This document shows positions 8,361-16,466 of a stretch of 64,000 nucleotides of DNA, piece after piece; the stretch's first letter is position 1, and each line of letters starts with the position of its first letter. The position numbers and the translations under genes are program-made. Source of the DNA: an uncultured Dysgonomonas sp. (GTDB lineage: Bacteria; Bacteroidota; Bacteroidia; Bacteroidales; Dysgonomonadaceae). Location: assembly GCF_934668725.1 (NCBI RefSeq), contig NZ_CAKUOF010000016.1, forward strand, positions 9,966 through 73,965. The letters run 5' to 3'. The notes under the pieces are model-generated. The model saw only the letters and a list, made by a program, of their open reading frames with translations, was not told the origin of the DNA and searched no databases.

Positions 8361-8537
8361 ATGGCAACAATTAAAATTAAACAAGTTAGAAGCAGAATCA
8401 ATAGCCCTATTGATCAAAAGAAAACATTGGATGCTTTGGGGTTAAGAAAATTGAATAGAGTGGTTGAACATCCAGATAATCCAGCTATAAGAGGGATGAT
8501 CGCGAAAGTGAAACACTTGGTTTCTGTAGTAGAGTAA
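8361..8537 (+). CDS. rpmD: 50S ribosomal protein L30 (uL30)
   Basis: The gene encodes 58 residues starting MATIKIKQVRSRINSP at 8361. An in-frame ATG further upstream at 8283 lies inside rpsE and would add 26 unrelated residues, so 8361 is the real start. The size and the motif TLDALGLRKLNRVVEHPDNPA are those of bacterial L30, a small non-essential large-subunit protein. Confidence 0.96.
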   Translation: MATIKIKQVRSRINSPIDQKKTLDALGLRKLNRVVEHPDNPAIRGMIAKVKHLVSVVE

Positions 8538-8568
8538 TAATCTAGTAAAAGATAAAAAATCTAAGCAT

Positions 8569-9018
8569 ATGAATTTATCGAATTTAAAACCTGCTGAAGG
8601 TGCTACTAAAACAAGAAAAAGAATCGGTCGTGGTACCGGATCGGGTTTAGGTGGTACTTCTACAAGAGGTCATAAAGGTGCTAAGTCTAGATCAGGTTAT
8701 TCAAAAAAGATTGGTTTTGAAGGAGGTCAAATGCCTATTCAACGCCGTCTTCCTAAATATGGCTTTAAAAATATCAACCGTGTTGAATATAAAGCTATCA
8801 ATTTGAATGTACTTCAAGATTTGGCTGATGCTCAAAAACTAACAAAAATTGATATTCAAACTCTGATCAATGCTGGTTTTGTTTCATCTAAGCACTTAGT
8901 GAAGATTTTAGGTAATGGAACATTAACTGTAAAGTTAGATGTTGAGGCTCATTCTTTCTCTAAGTCAGCAGAAGCTGCTATTACAGCAGTAGGTGGAACC
9001 GCAACAAAACTAAAGTAA
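8569..9018 (+). CDS. rplO: 50S ribosomal protein L15 (uL15)
   Basis: A 149-residue protein with the glycine/arginine-rich N-terminal arm (KRIGRGTGSGLGGTSTRGHK) and the segment FEGGQMPIQRRLPKYGFKN. L15 is a late assembly protein. It ends one base before secY, linking ribosome and translocon synthesis as in other bacteria. Confidence 0.97.
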   Translation: MNLSNLKPAEGATKTRKRIGRGTGSGLGGTSTRGHKGAKSRSGYSKKIGFEGGQMPIQRRLPKYGFKNINRVEYKAINLNVLQDLADAQKLTKIDIQTLINAGFVSSKHLVKILGNGTLTVKLDVEAHSFSKSAEAAITAVGGTATKLK

Positions 9019-9019
9019 G

Positions 9020-10345
9020 ATGGGATTTGTAAAAACAATAGAAAATATATGGAAGATTGAGGATCTGCGCAAACGGATTCTCACTACCTTCTTTTTCGTA
9101 GTGATCTATCGTTTTGGTACACATGTAGTGTTGCCGGGCGTAAATCCTGCAGACTTGGAAGCTCTTCGCCACAGTGCATCCGGAGGATTATTAGGCTTGC
9201 TTGATATGTTCTCTGGTGGTGCTTTTGCAAATGCTTCTATCTTTGCATTGGGTATTATGCCTTATATCTCGGCTTCGATTGTAATCCAGCTGTTGGGTAT
9301 AGCGCTTCCGTACTTTCAAAAACTACAAAAAGAGGGAGAAAGTGGACGTAATAAACTTAACCAGTATACTCGTTATCTAACATTAGTAATACTTCTATTC
9401 CAAGGCCCTGCATACTTATTAGGTGCTTTGCAAGGAGCAGCTCCTGGTGGATTTTGGAGTTTTCTATTGCCTTCAACCATCATCTTGGCAGGGGGTAGTA
9501 TGTTTGTACTATGGTTAGGTGAGCGTATTACAGATAAAGGAATTGGAAACGGTATTTCGTTTATAATTCTGGTTGGTATTATAGCTCGATTGCCTCATGC
9601 TTTGGTTGGAGAGTTTACCTCTCGTCTTAGTGATAGTGCTGGTGGTCTGATCGTATTTTTGCTTGAAATAGTATTTTTACTTTTTGTTATTGCGATGGCA
9701 ATACTTCTTGTACAAGGTACTCGCAAGATACCGGTACAGTATGCAAAACGTATCGTTGGAAATAAACAATATGGTGGTGCTCGTCAGTATATCCCACTAA
9801 AGGTGAATGCTGCTAACGTAATGCCTATCATTTTCGCTCAAGCGATAATGTTTATCCCGGTTGCTGTAGCTGGATTTACAACTGCAGATAAATCTGGATG
9901 GTTCATGCGTTCTATGACTGATAATACCAGTTGGTTATATTGCCTTATATTTGCATTTCTAATTATTGCATTTACATGGTTTTATACTGCGGTTACTATC
10001 AATCCAATACAGATGGCTGATGAATTAAAAAGAAATAATGGATTTATTCCCGGAATTAAACCCGGAAAGAAAACGGCTGATTATATAGACCTTATTATGT
10101 CTCGTATAACCTTACCCGGTTCGTTATTTTTGGCTCTAGTTGCTATCTTACCTGCTTTTGCAAGTTTGATTGGAATTAGTAAAGAGTTTTCTCACTTTTT
10201 CGGAGGTACTTCTTTATTGATTCTGGTTGGGGTAGTATTGGATACTTTACAACAAATCGAGAGTCACTTGTTGATGAGACATTATGACGGTTTGTTGAAG
10301 TCAGGTAGAATAAAAGGTCGTTCAGGATCAATTGCGGCATATTAA
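9020..10345 (+). CDS. secY: preprotein translocase subunit SecY
   Basis: A 441-residue integral membrane protein with ten predicted hydrophobic helices. It carries SecY signatures: GIMPYISASIVIQLLG near residue 80, GIGNGISFII near residue 175, and NPIQMADELKRNNGFIPGIKPG, the cytosolic region that contacts SecA and the ribosome. It forms the channel of the Sec translocon with SecE and SecG, which are not in this window. Length and position after rplO are standard. Confidence 0.98.
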   Translation: MGFVKTIENIWKIEDLRKRILTTFFFVVIYRFGTHVVLPGVNPADLEALRHSASGGLLGLLDMFSGGAFANASIFALGIMPYISASIVIQLLGIALPYFQKLQKEGESGRNKLNQYTRYLTLVILLFQGPAYLLGALQGAAPGGFWSFLLPSTIILAGGSMFVLWLGERITDKGIGNGISFIILVGIIARLPHALVGEFTSRLSDSAGGLIVFLLEIVFLLFVIAMAILLVQGTRKIPVQYAKRIVGNKQYGGARQYIPLKVNAANVMPIIFAQAIMFIPVAVAGFTTADKSGWFMRSMTDNTSWLYCLIFAFLIIAFTWFYTAVTINPIQMADELKRNNGFIPGIKPGKKTADYIDLIMSRITLPGSLFLALVAILPAFASLIGISKEFSHFFGGTSLLILVGVVLDTLQQIESHLLMRHYDGLLKSGRIKGRSGSIAAY

Positions 10346-10364
10346 GAAAGTTTAGTATAGATCA

Positions 10365-11165
10365 ATGATTTTCCTAAAAACAGAAGAAGAAATAGAATTA
10401 ATGCGTGAGAGTAACCGCTTGGTTGGTATGACTCTAGGTGAAGTTGCCAAACATATCAAGCCAGGGGTTACTACACTGCATTTGGATAAAATAGCTGAAG
10501 AATTTATTAGAAGTCATGGGGCAATCCCATCTTTTAAAGGCTATAAAGGTGCACCCGGCACTATTGATTTTACTGGGAGTATATGTGCTTCGGTGAATGA
10601 TGTTGTAGTACATGGTATACCTGGAGGCTATGTTCTTAAAGACGGCGATATAATATCAGTTGATTGCGGAACTGAAAAGAATGGTTTTTGTGGAGATTCA
10701 GCCTATACTTTTTGTGTAGGAGAGGTGTCTGAAGAAGCTAAAGCTTTATTAAGAGCTACTAAGGAATCTTTATATAAAGGTATAGAAAAAGCCATCGAAG
10801 GTAATCGTATCGGTGATATTAGCGAGGCTATCCAATCTTATTGCGAGAGACAACGATATTCTGTAGTGCGTGAGTTGGTTGGACATGGTATTGGTCGTAA
10901 AATGCATGAAGCTCCGGAAGTACCTAACTATGGTAGAAGAGGAACAGGTCCTTTATTAAAGAAAGGTATGTGTATTGCTATTGAACCAATGATTAATCAA
11001 GGAAGCAAGAATGTTGTGTTCGAAAGCGATGGATGGACGGTAAGAACAAAAGATAGAAAACTATCTGCTCATTTCGAACATACAGTTTCGATTCGAGAAG
11101 GTAAAGCCGATATTTTATCCACGTTCGAGTTTATTGAAGCTGTATTAGGAAATAACGGAATCTAA
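10365..11165 (+). CDS. map: type I methionine aminopeptidase
   Basis: A 266-residue enzyme removing the initiator methionine from nascent proteins. The five expected metal ligands are visible: two Asp in VDCGTEKNGFCGDSAYTF, His in GHGIGRKMHEAPEVPNYG, Glu in AIEPMIN and Glu in HFEHTV. There is no N-terminal zinc-finger extension, so this is the short type Ia form. It sits between secY and infA; adk, often found here in Firmicutes, is absent. Confidence 0.98.
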   Translation: MIFLKTEEEIELMRESNRLVGMTLGEVAKHIKPGVTTLHLDKIAEEFIRSHGAIPSFKGYKGAPGTIDFTGSICASVNDVVVHGIPGGYVLKDGDIISVDCGTEKNGFCGDSAYTFCVGEVSEEAKALLRATKESLYKGIEKAIEGNRIGDISEAIQSYCERQRYSVVRELVGHGIGRKMHEAPEVPNYGRRGTGPLLKKGMCIAIEPMINQGSKNVVFESDGWTVRTKDRKLSAHFEHTVSIREGKADILSTFEFIEAVLGNNGI

Positions 11166-11179
11166 TTTAATTTTTATTT

Positions 11180-11398
11180 ATGGCTAAACAAGCATCAATA
11201 GAGCAAGATGGCGTAATTGTCGAAGCATTGTCTAACGCAATGTTTCGTGTAGAGTTAGAAAATGGACATGAAATTACAGCACATATCTCAGGTAAAATGC
11301 GTATGCATTATATTAAAATATTGCCAGGGGATAAAGTGAGAGTTGAAATGTCTCCATATGATTTGACTAAAGGTCGAATCTCTTTCAGATACAAATAA
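11180..11398 (+). CDS. infA: translation initiation factor IF-1
   Basis: A 72-residue OB-fold protein: MAKQASIEQDGVIVEALSNA, then MFRVELENGHEITAHISGKMR and the C-terminal YDLTKGRISFRYK, the standard IF-1 sequence and length. IF-1 binds the A site of the 30S subunit during initiation. It is followed after 11 bases by rpmJ. Confidence 0.98.
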   Translation: MAKQASIEQDGVIVEALSNAMFRVELENGHEITAHISGKMRMHYIKILPGDKVRVEMSPYDLTKGRISFRYK

Positions 11399-11409
11399 AA
11401 AAACAAGAT

Positions 11410-11526
11410 ATGAAAGTAAGAGCATCATTAAAGAAGCGTACTGCTGATTGTAAGATCGTCAGAAGAAAAGGTCGCTTATATGTAATAAACAAAAAAAACC
11501 CTAAGTATAAACAACGTCAGGGATAA
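11410..11526 (+). CDS. rpmJ: 50S ribosomal protein L36 (bL36), zinc-free form
   Basis: A 38-residue gene translated by hand: it starts MKVRASLKKRTADCKIV and ends NPKYKQRQG. Only one of the four zinc ligands of the C-plus form survives (Cys14); the other positions hold Thr11, Asn27 or so, and Tyr33. This is therefore the zinc-independent type, in line with the zinc-free S14. Position between infA and rpsM is canonical. Confidence 0.95.
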   Translation: MKVRASLKKRTADCKIVRRKGRLYVINKKNPKYKQRQG

Positions 11527-11556
11527 TTTACTAATTTTGCAAAAATAATCTAGTAT

Positions 11557-11937
11557 ATGGCTATAAGAATAGTTGGTGTCGATTTACCGCAAAATAAGAG
11601 AGGCGAAATTGCCTTGACATATATATATGGTATCGGACGTAGTAGTTCTAATAAAATTTTAGAACAAGCAGGTGTTGATCGAAATATCAAAGTGAAAGAT
11701 TGGACAGACGAACAAGCAGGTACAATTCGTGAATTGATTTCAAGTCAATTTAAAGTTGAAGGAGACTTGAGATCTGAAGTTCAGTTGAACATTAAGCGCC
11801 TAATGGATATTGGTTGTTACCGTGGTATTCGTCACCGTATTGGCTTACCCTTAAGAGGACAAAGCACTAAGAATAATGCCCGTACACGTAAGGGTAAAAA
11901 GAAAACTGTTGCAAATAAGAAAAAGGCTACAAAATAA
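11557..11937 (+). CDS. rpsM: 30S ribosomal protein S13 (uS13)
   Basis: A 126-residue protein with MAIRIVGVDLPQNKRGEIALTYIYGIG cut by the family's helix-two-turn-helix region and the C-terminal YRGIRHRIGLPLRGQSTKNN. The C-terminal tail reaches the P-site tRNA. A TAATTTTG match to the -7 promoter box lies 18 bases before the start, but no -33 element accompanies it. Confidence 0.97.
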   Translation: MAIRIVGVDLPQNKRGEIALTYIYGIGRSSSNKILEQAGVDRNIKVKDWTDEQAGTIRELISSQFKVEGDLRSEVQLNIKRLMDIGCYRGIRHRIGLPLRGQSTKNNARTRKGKKKTVANKKKATK

Positions 11938-11946
11938 TAGTTTGAT

Positions 11947-12336
11947 ATGGCAAAAAAAACAGTCGCAGCTAAAAAAAGAAACGTTAAAGTTGACGCAAAT
12001 GGACAAGTTCATGTGCATTCTTCATTTAACAATATTATTATTTCGATTACAAACAGCGAAGGTCAAGTAATCAGTTGGTCATCAGCTGGTAAAATGGGTT
12101 TTAGAAGTTCTAAGAAAAATACCCCTTACGCAGCCCAAATGGCAGCTTCAGATTGTGCTAAAGTAGCATATGACCTAGGCTTGAGAAAAGTGAAAGTGTT
12201 TGTAAAAGGTCCAGGAAACGGACGTGAGTCTGCAATCCGTACAATACATGGTGCAGGAATAGAGGTGTCAGAAATTGTTGACGTAACTCCACTTCCTCAC
12301 AATGGATGTCGTCCTCCAAAACACAGAAGAGTTTAA
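11947..12336 (+). CDS. rpsK: 30S ribosomal protein S11 (uS11)
   Basis: A 129-residue protein with the S11 signatures VHVHSSFNNIIISITN and VKGPGNGRESAIRTIHGAG and the C-terminal PLPHNGCRPPKHRRV. S11 forms part of the platform near the mRNA exit and the Shine-Dalgarno helix. Normal length. Confidence 0.98.
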   Translation: MAKKTVAAKKRNVKVDANGQVHVHSSFNNIIISITNSEGQVISWSSAGKMGFRSSKKNTPYAAQMAASDCAKVAYDLGLRKVKVFVKGPGNGRESAIRTIHGAGIEVSEIVDVTPLPHNGCRPPKHRRV

Positions 12337-12444
12337 TCCCAATTTCTAAGTTAGAAACTTGAGTTGTGATTGATTGCAAGTAACCCTCTCTGTAATCGCG
12401 GCTGCACAATTCTCGCTTCTTTTTAATGTTTTAATTTAAAAAAA
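12337..12444 (+). other. rpsK-rpsD leader with inverted repeat
   Basis: This 108-base gap is the largest within the ribosomal cluster. It holds a perfect inverted repeat TTTCTAAGTTAGAAA (12342-12356), followed by a less A/T-rich stretch. S4 autoregulates its own genes in several phyla by binding leader RNA, so the gap is a reasonable place for such an element; no known fold was identified. Confidence 0.4.
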
Positions 12445-13053
12445 ATGGCAAGATATACAGGACCAAAATCAAGAATAGCCCGTAAATTCGGGGAGCCTAT
12501 TTTCGGACCAGATAAAGTTCTTTCTAAAAAGAACTATCCTCCGGGACAGCATGGTAATGGTAGAAAGAAAAAGACTTCTGAATATGGTATTCAGTTGCGT
12601 GAAAAACAAAAAGCTAAATATACTTACGGAGTATTGGAAAAACAATTCCGTAACTTGTTTGAAAAAGCTGCTAGTGCTCGTGGTATTACAGGTGAGGTTT
12701 TATTACAATTCCTAGAATCGAGATTAGATAATGTTGTATTCCGCTTAGGTATAGCTCCTACAAGAGCTGCTGCCCGCCAGTTGGTTTCGCATCGTCACAT
12801 CTTGGTAGATGGTAAAATTGTAAATATACCATCTTATTCTGTTAAACCAGGACAAATAATATCTGTTCGCGAAAAATCAAAATCTTTAGAGGTTATTGAT
12901 AATGCTTTATCTGGATTCAACCACAGTAAATATCCTTGGATAGAGTGGGATAATTCATCTAAATCAGGTAAGTATCTGCACCTACCAGAAAGAGCAGATA
13001 TTCCAGAGAACATAAAAGAACAGTTGATAGTAGAATTGTATTCTAAAGATTAA
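12445..13053 (+). CDS. rpsD: 30S ribosomal protein S4 (uS4)
   Basis: A 202-residue protein with the S4 RNA-binding domain in its second half (LESRLDNVVFRLGIAPTRAAARQLVSHRHI). S4 is a primary assembly protein for the 5' domain of 16S rRNA and works in decoding fidelity. The N-terminal zinc cysteines of some S4 proteins are absent. Confidence 0.98.
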   Translation: MARYTGPKSRIARKFGEPIFGPDKVLSKKNYPPGQHGNGRKKKTSEYGIQLREKQKAKYTYGVLEKQFRNLFEKAASARGITGEVLLQFLESRLDNVVFRLGIAPTRAAARQLVSHRHILVDGKIVNIPSYSVKPGQIISVREKSKSLEVIDNALSGFNHSKYPWIEWDNSSKSGKYLHLPERADIPENIKEQLIVELYSKD

Positions 13054-13057
13054 TTTC

Positions 13058-14050
13058 ATGGCGATATTAGCATTTCAAAAACCCGATAAAGTATTGATGT
13101 TAGAAGCGGACAACTTCTTCGGTAAGTTCGAGTTTCGTCCGTTGGAACCTGGCTACGGTATTACTGTAGGTAATGCTCTTCGCCGTATTCTCCTTTCTTC
13201 TCTTGAAGGTTTTGCTATTACTTCTATAAAAATCGATGGTGTTGAGCATGAATTTGCTACAGTGCCGGGAGTTATAGAGGATGTAACAAATATAATCCTG
13301 AACCTGAAAAAAGTTCGATTTAAACAAATAGTCGAGGAAATAGAGAATGAGAAAGTAAGCATTACTATTTCGGGTTCCGAAGTGTTCAAAGCTGGAGATA
13401 TAGGTAAGCATTTATCCGGATTTGAGGTATTAAATCCAGAGTTGGTGGTTTGCCACTTAGATCCAAGTGCGAATCTTCAAATTGAGTTGACCATTAACAA
13501 AGGTCGTGGATACGTTCCCGCTGACGAGAACCGTAATCTTTCGGATGATGTTAATGTAATCGCAATTGACTCTATCTATACTCCGATCCGTAATGTGAAA
13601 TACTCTATCGAAAACTATCGTGTAGAGCAAAAAACAGATTACGAAAAATTAGTGATAGAAATATCAACTGATGGATCTATACATCCAAAAGATGCACTGA
13701 AAGAAGCTGCGAAAATTCTAATTCATCACTTTATGTTGTTTTCTGATGAGAAAATCTTGTTGGAGCAAACTGAAACTGATGGAAATGAAGAATTTGATGA
13801 AGAAATACTTCACATGCGCCAATTATTGAAAAGCAAGTTAGTAGATATGAACTTATCAGTTCGTGCTCTAAACTGTTTAAAATCGGCTGAAGTAGAAACT
13901 TTAGGAGAGCTTGTTCAGTTCAATAAAAATGACCTTCTTAAGTTCCGAAACTTCGGTAAGAAATCTCTTACAGAGTTAGATGAACTGTTAGACAGTCTGA
14001 ACCTTTCTTTTGGAATGGATATATCCAAATATAAATTAGATAAAGATTAA
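13058..14050 (+). CDS. rpoA: RNA polymerase subunit alpha
   Basis: A 330-residue protein. The N-terminal assembly domain (about 1-230) has FEFRPLEPGYGITVGNALRRILLSSLEG, and the C-terminal DNA-binding domain (about 250-320) has LSVRALNCLKSAEVETLGELV and LRNFGKKSLTELDELL-like helices. Between them lies an acidic linker (ETDGNEEFDEE). Placed between rpsD and rplQ as in most bacteria. Confidence 0.98.
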   Translation: MAILAFQKPDKVLMLEADNFFGKFEFRPLEPGYGITVGNALRRILLSSLEGFAITSIKIDGVEHEFATVPGVIEDVTNIILNLKKVRFKQIVEEIENEKVSITISGSEVFKAGDIGKHLSGFEVLNPELVVCHLDPSANLQIELTINKGRGYVPADENRNLSDDVNVIAIDSIYTPIRNVKYSIENYRVEQKTDYEKLVIEISTDGSIHPKDALKEAAKILIHHFMLFSDEKILLEQTETDGNEEFDEEILHMRQLLKSKLVDMNLSVRALNCLKSAEVETLGELVQFNKNDLLKFRNFGKKSLTELDELLDSLNLSFGMDISKYKLDKD

Positions 14051-14056
14051 TAAGCG

Positions 14057-14593
14057 ATGAGACATAATAAAAAATTTAATCACTTAGGTCGTACTAATAC
14101 GCATAGAAACGCAATGTTGTCTAACATGTGTGCTTCTTTAATCATGCATAAGCGTATTTTTACTACTGTAGCGAAAGCAAAGGCCTTAAGGAAAGTTATT
14201 GAGCCTATCATTACTAAATCAAAGGAAGATACTACTCATTCAAGACGTTTAGTATTCCAAGATCTTCAAAGTAAATCAGCTGTAACAGAATTGTTCCAAA
14301 ATATATCTGTAAAAGTTGCAGATCGTCCAGGAGGATATACTCGTATAATCAAAACTGGAAATCGTTTAGGAGACAATGCTTCAATGTGTTTTATTGAGTT
14401 AGTAGACTACAATGAAAATATGTTGAAAGAAACTGCTAAAGCTGCTGCTAAACCTAAAACACGTCGTTCTAAGAAAAAAGCTGATGATGCGACTGTAGTA
14501 GCTGCTGACGAGGTTGTCAAAGAAACTAAAGCAAAAGCTCCTAAAGCTGCTAAAGCTAAAGTAGAAGACGAAGACAAAAAGACTGAAGAATAA
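14057..14593 (+). CDS. rplQ: 50S ribosomal protein L17 (bL17) with Lys/Ala-rich tail
   Basis: The first ~120 residues are standard L17 (MRHNKKFNHLGRTNTHRNAM, LRKVIEPIITKSKEDTTHSRR, GGYTRIIKTGNRLGDNASM). Residues from about 125 to 178 form a Lys/Ala/Glu-rich extension that the E. coli protein lacks. Such tails are common in Bacteroidota ribosomal proteins. It is the last gene of the cluster and is followed by a strong terminator. Confidence 0.96.
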   Translation: MRHNKKFNHLGRTNTHRNAMLSNMCASLIMHKRIFTTVAKAKALRKVIEPIITKSKEDTTHSRRLVFQDLQSKSAVTELFQNISVKVADRPGGYTRIIKTGNRLGDNASMCFIELVDYNENMLKETAKAAAKPKTRRSKKKADDATVVAADEVVKETKAKAPKAAKAKVEDEDKKTEE

Positions 14594-14612
14594 TTTATAT
14601 ATTACTTCTTTT

Positions 14613-14648
14613 AAAAAAAGCACTCTCAATTTTGAGAGTGCTTTTTTT
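14613..14648 (+). terminator. intrinsic terminator of the ribosomal cluster
   Basis: The arms GCACTCTCAA (14620-14629) and TTGAGAGTGC (14632-14641) are preceded by seven A and followed by seven or eight T. This is a rho-independent terminator 20 bases after rplQ. The flanking A and T runs also allow it to work on the other strand. Confidence 0.93.
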
Positions 14649-14820
14649 ATCACAACTCTTGAGAATATTTAGTCTTTTATAATTATTGTAACATGTAATT
14701 TTAAGCTCTTTTTTTATGTTTCTTTTTCCTGGATATATGTAGCTGTCTATTTTAATTAATAACTGGCTTATGTTTATTTAATTCGCTTTATATTGGATGA
14801 TTATATAGTTGCTATAGGTA

Positions 14821-14864
14821 TAAAATAAAAGACGATAAATAACTATTTATCGTCTTTTATTTTA
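14821..14864 (-). terminator. terminator of asnS, 21-bp perfect stem
   Basis: Two perfect 21-base arms (14821-14841 and 14844-14864) enclose two bases. The stem is A/T rich at the base with a GACGAT core. It starts 18 bases after the stop codon of the - strand asnS gene. The 170 bases between this and the rplQ terminator are A/T rich and show no gene. Confidence 0.85.
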
Positions 14865-14881
14865 TATACCTTACTTTATTA

Positions 14882-16285
14882 TTAGAACTCAGCATTATTA
14901 GGGGTTCTGGGGAATGGTATAACATCTCTAATATTTCCCATACCTGTAATGAAGAGCATAAGACGTTCAAATCCTAAACCAAAACCGGAGTGCGGAGCTG
15001 TACCAAATTTGCGGGTTTCTAAATACCACCAGATTGGGTCTGCATTCATTCCCGTTTCTTTGATGCGACTCATAAGCTTATCGTAGTCAGCTTCACGTTC
15101 TGATCCGCCAATGATTTCTCCGATTTTAGGGAAAAGCACGTCCATACCGCGAACTGTTTTTCCATCCTCATTCTGCTTCATATAGAAAGACTTGATTTCT
15201 TTCGGGTAATCAGTCAGAATTACAGGACATTTGAAGTGTTGCTCAACCAGATAACGTTCGTGCTCCGATTGCAGATCGGCACCCCAATATACCGGAAATT
15301 CGAATTTATGCTTACTTTCTTCCAGAATCTTCACCCCCTCTGTGTAAGTTAAACGGATGAATTTGTTATTGGTAACAAAGTTTAATCTGTCAATCAATTC
15401 TTTATCGTATTTTTCAGCTAAAAATGCGATGTCATCTTTACAATTCTCAAGAGCATATTTGATTAAGTATTGTAAAAAGTCTTCAGCTAAATCCATGTTA
15501 TCATTGATATCATAGAATGCAACTTCAGGTTCTATCATCCAGAATTCAGCCAGGTGACGAGGGGTATTAGAATTTTCTGCACGGAATGTAGGACCAAAAG
15601 TATATATAGCTCCTAATGACATAGCCCCTAACTCTCCTTCTAACTGTCCTGACACTGTAAGATTGGTTTGACGTCCAAAGAAGTCTTGGCTATAATCTAC
15701 TGCACCTGTTTCGGTACGAGGAGTGTTGTTGAAATCCAAAGTCGTAGCCTGGAACATAGAGCCTGCTCCTTCAGCATCAGAAGCTGTGATGATAGGAGTA
15801 TGTAAATAAAAGAATCCATGATCGTTAAAGTACTTATGAATAGCAAATGACATATGATGACGCATACGCAAGATTGCTCCAAAAGTATTTGTTCTTGGAC
15901 GCAGATGCGCTATTTCTCGCAGATATTCTAATGATGGACCATTTTTTTGTTTTTGCAGGGGGTATTCTTCAGGGTCTGCGATGCCGTATATTTCGATTTG
16001 CTTGGCCTGTATTTCGCAGTTTTGTCCTTGCCCTTGTGATGCTACTAACGTCCCGATCACATGAATACATGCACCTGTTGTAATCTTTTTCAGCAATTCT
16101 TCATTGAAGAGTTCTGCATCAGCTACGACTTGGATATTATTTATTGTAGAACCATCATTTAAATGTATAAAACTTACAAATTTATTGCCTCTGCGGGTAC
16201 GTACCCAGCCTTTTGCACTTACGGTTGCTCCGAAATCATCTCTGCGGAGCAAGTCTGAAATTTTAGTTCTACGAATTGTTTCCAT
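14882..16285 (-). CDS. asnS: asparaginyl-tRNA synthetase
   Basis: A 467-residue class II synthetase that charges tRNA-Asn. The N-terminal OB-fold anticodon-binding domain occupies about 1-110 (VSAKGWVRTRRGNKFVSFIHLNDGS). The catalytic domain shows class II motif 2 (GPTFRAENSNTPRHLAEFWMIEPE, split by one loop) and motif 3 near the end (GFGLGFERLMLFITGMGNIRDVIPFPR). The C-terminal TPNNAEF is usual for bacterial AsnS. Monocistronic, with its own terminator. Confidence 0.98.
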   Translation of the reverse strand: METIRRTKISDLLRRDDFGATVSAKGWVRTRRGNKFVSFIHLNDGSTINNIQVVADAELFNEELLKKITTGACIHVIGTLVASQGQGQNCEIQAKQIEIYGIADPEEYPLQKQKNGPSLEYLREIAHLRPRTNTFGAILRMRHHMSFAIHKYFNDHGFFYLHTPIITASDAEGAGSMFQATTLDFNNTPRTETGAVDYSQDFFGRQTNLTVSGQLEGELGAMSLGAIYTFGPTFRAENSNTPRHLAEFWMIEPEVAFYDINDNMDLAEDFLQYLIKYALENCKDDIAFLAEKYDKELIDRLNFVTNNKFIRLTYTEGVKILEESKHKFEFPVYWGADLQSEHERYLVEQHFKCPVILTDYPKEIKSFYMKQNEDGKTVRGMDVLFPKIGEIIGGSEREADYDKLMSRIKETGMNADPIWWYLETRKFGTAPHSGFGLGFERLMLFITGMGNIRDVIPFPRTPNNAEF

Positions 16286-16386
16286 TTTTAATTTAAGTTT
16301 GTCCTGACTAGGGTTATAAGTAATCTTAGATATTATTGCTACTACACTTATTAGAGCAATAAAAGGTCTGTAACTTTAAATATTTA

Positions 16387-16440
16387 TTGCTGCTTTCGCA
16401 TGTATAGCGATCTTTGTCATTATACGTGCAAAAGCAGCAA
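16387..16440 (-). terminator. long hairpin between rluB-like gene and asnS
   Basis: Twenty-base arms (16387-16406 and 16421-16440) pair at 18 of 20 positions, one of the two exceptions being a G-U pair in either orientation; the loop is 14 bases. It lies 27 bases after the stop of the upstream - strand gene. The downstream run is only moderately T rich, so it is either a terminator or a processing/attenuation element. Confidence 0.55.
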
Positions 16441-16466
16441 ACAGGTGTATCACCTTATAATTTTAT

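Noticed and set aside
14399..14653. Phe/Ser-rich - strand frame over the L17 tail
   Set aside because: It is the reverse shadow of the Lys/Ala/Glu-rich L17 extension and the terminator.
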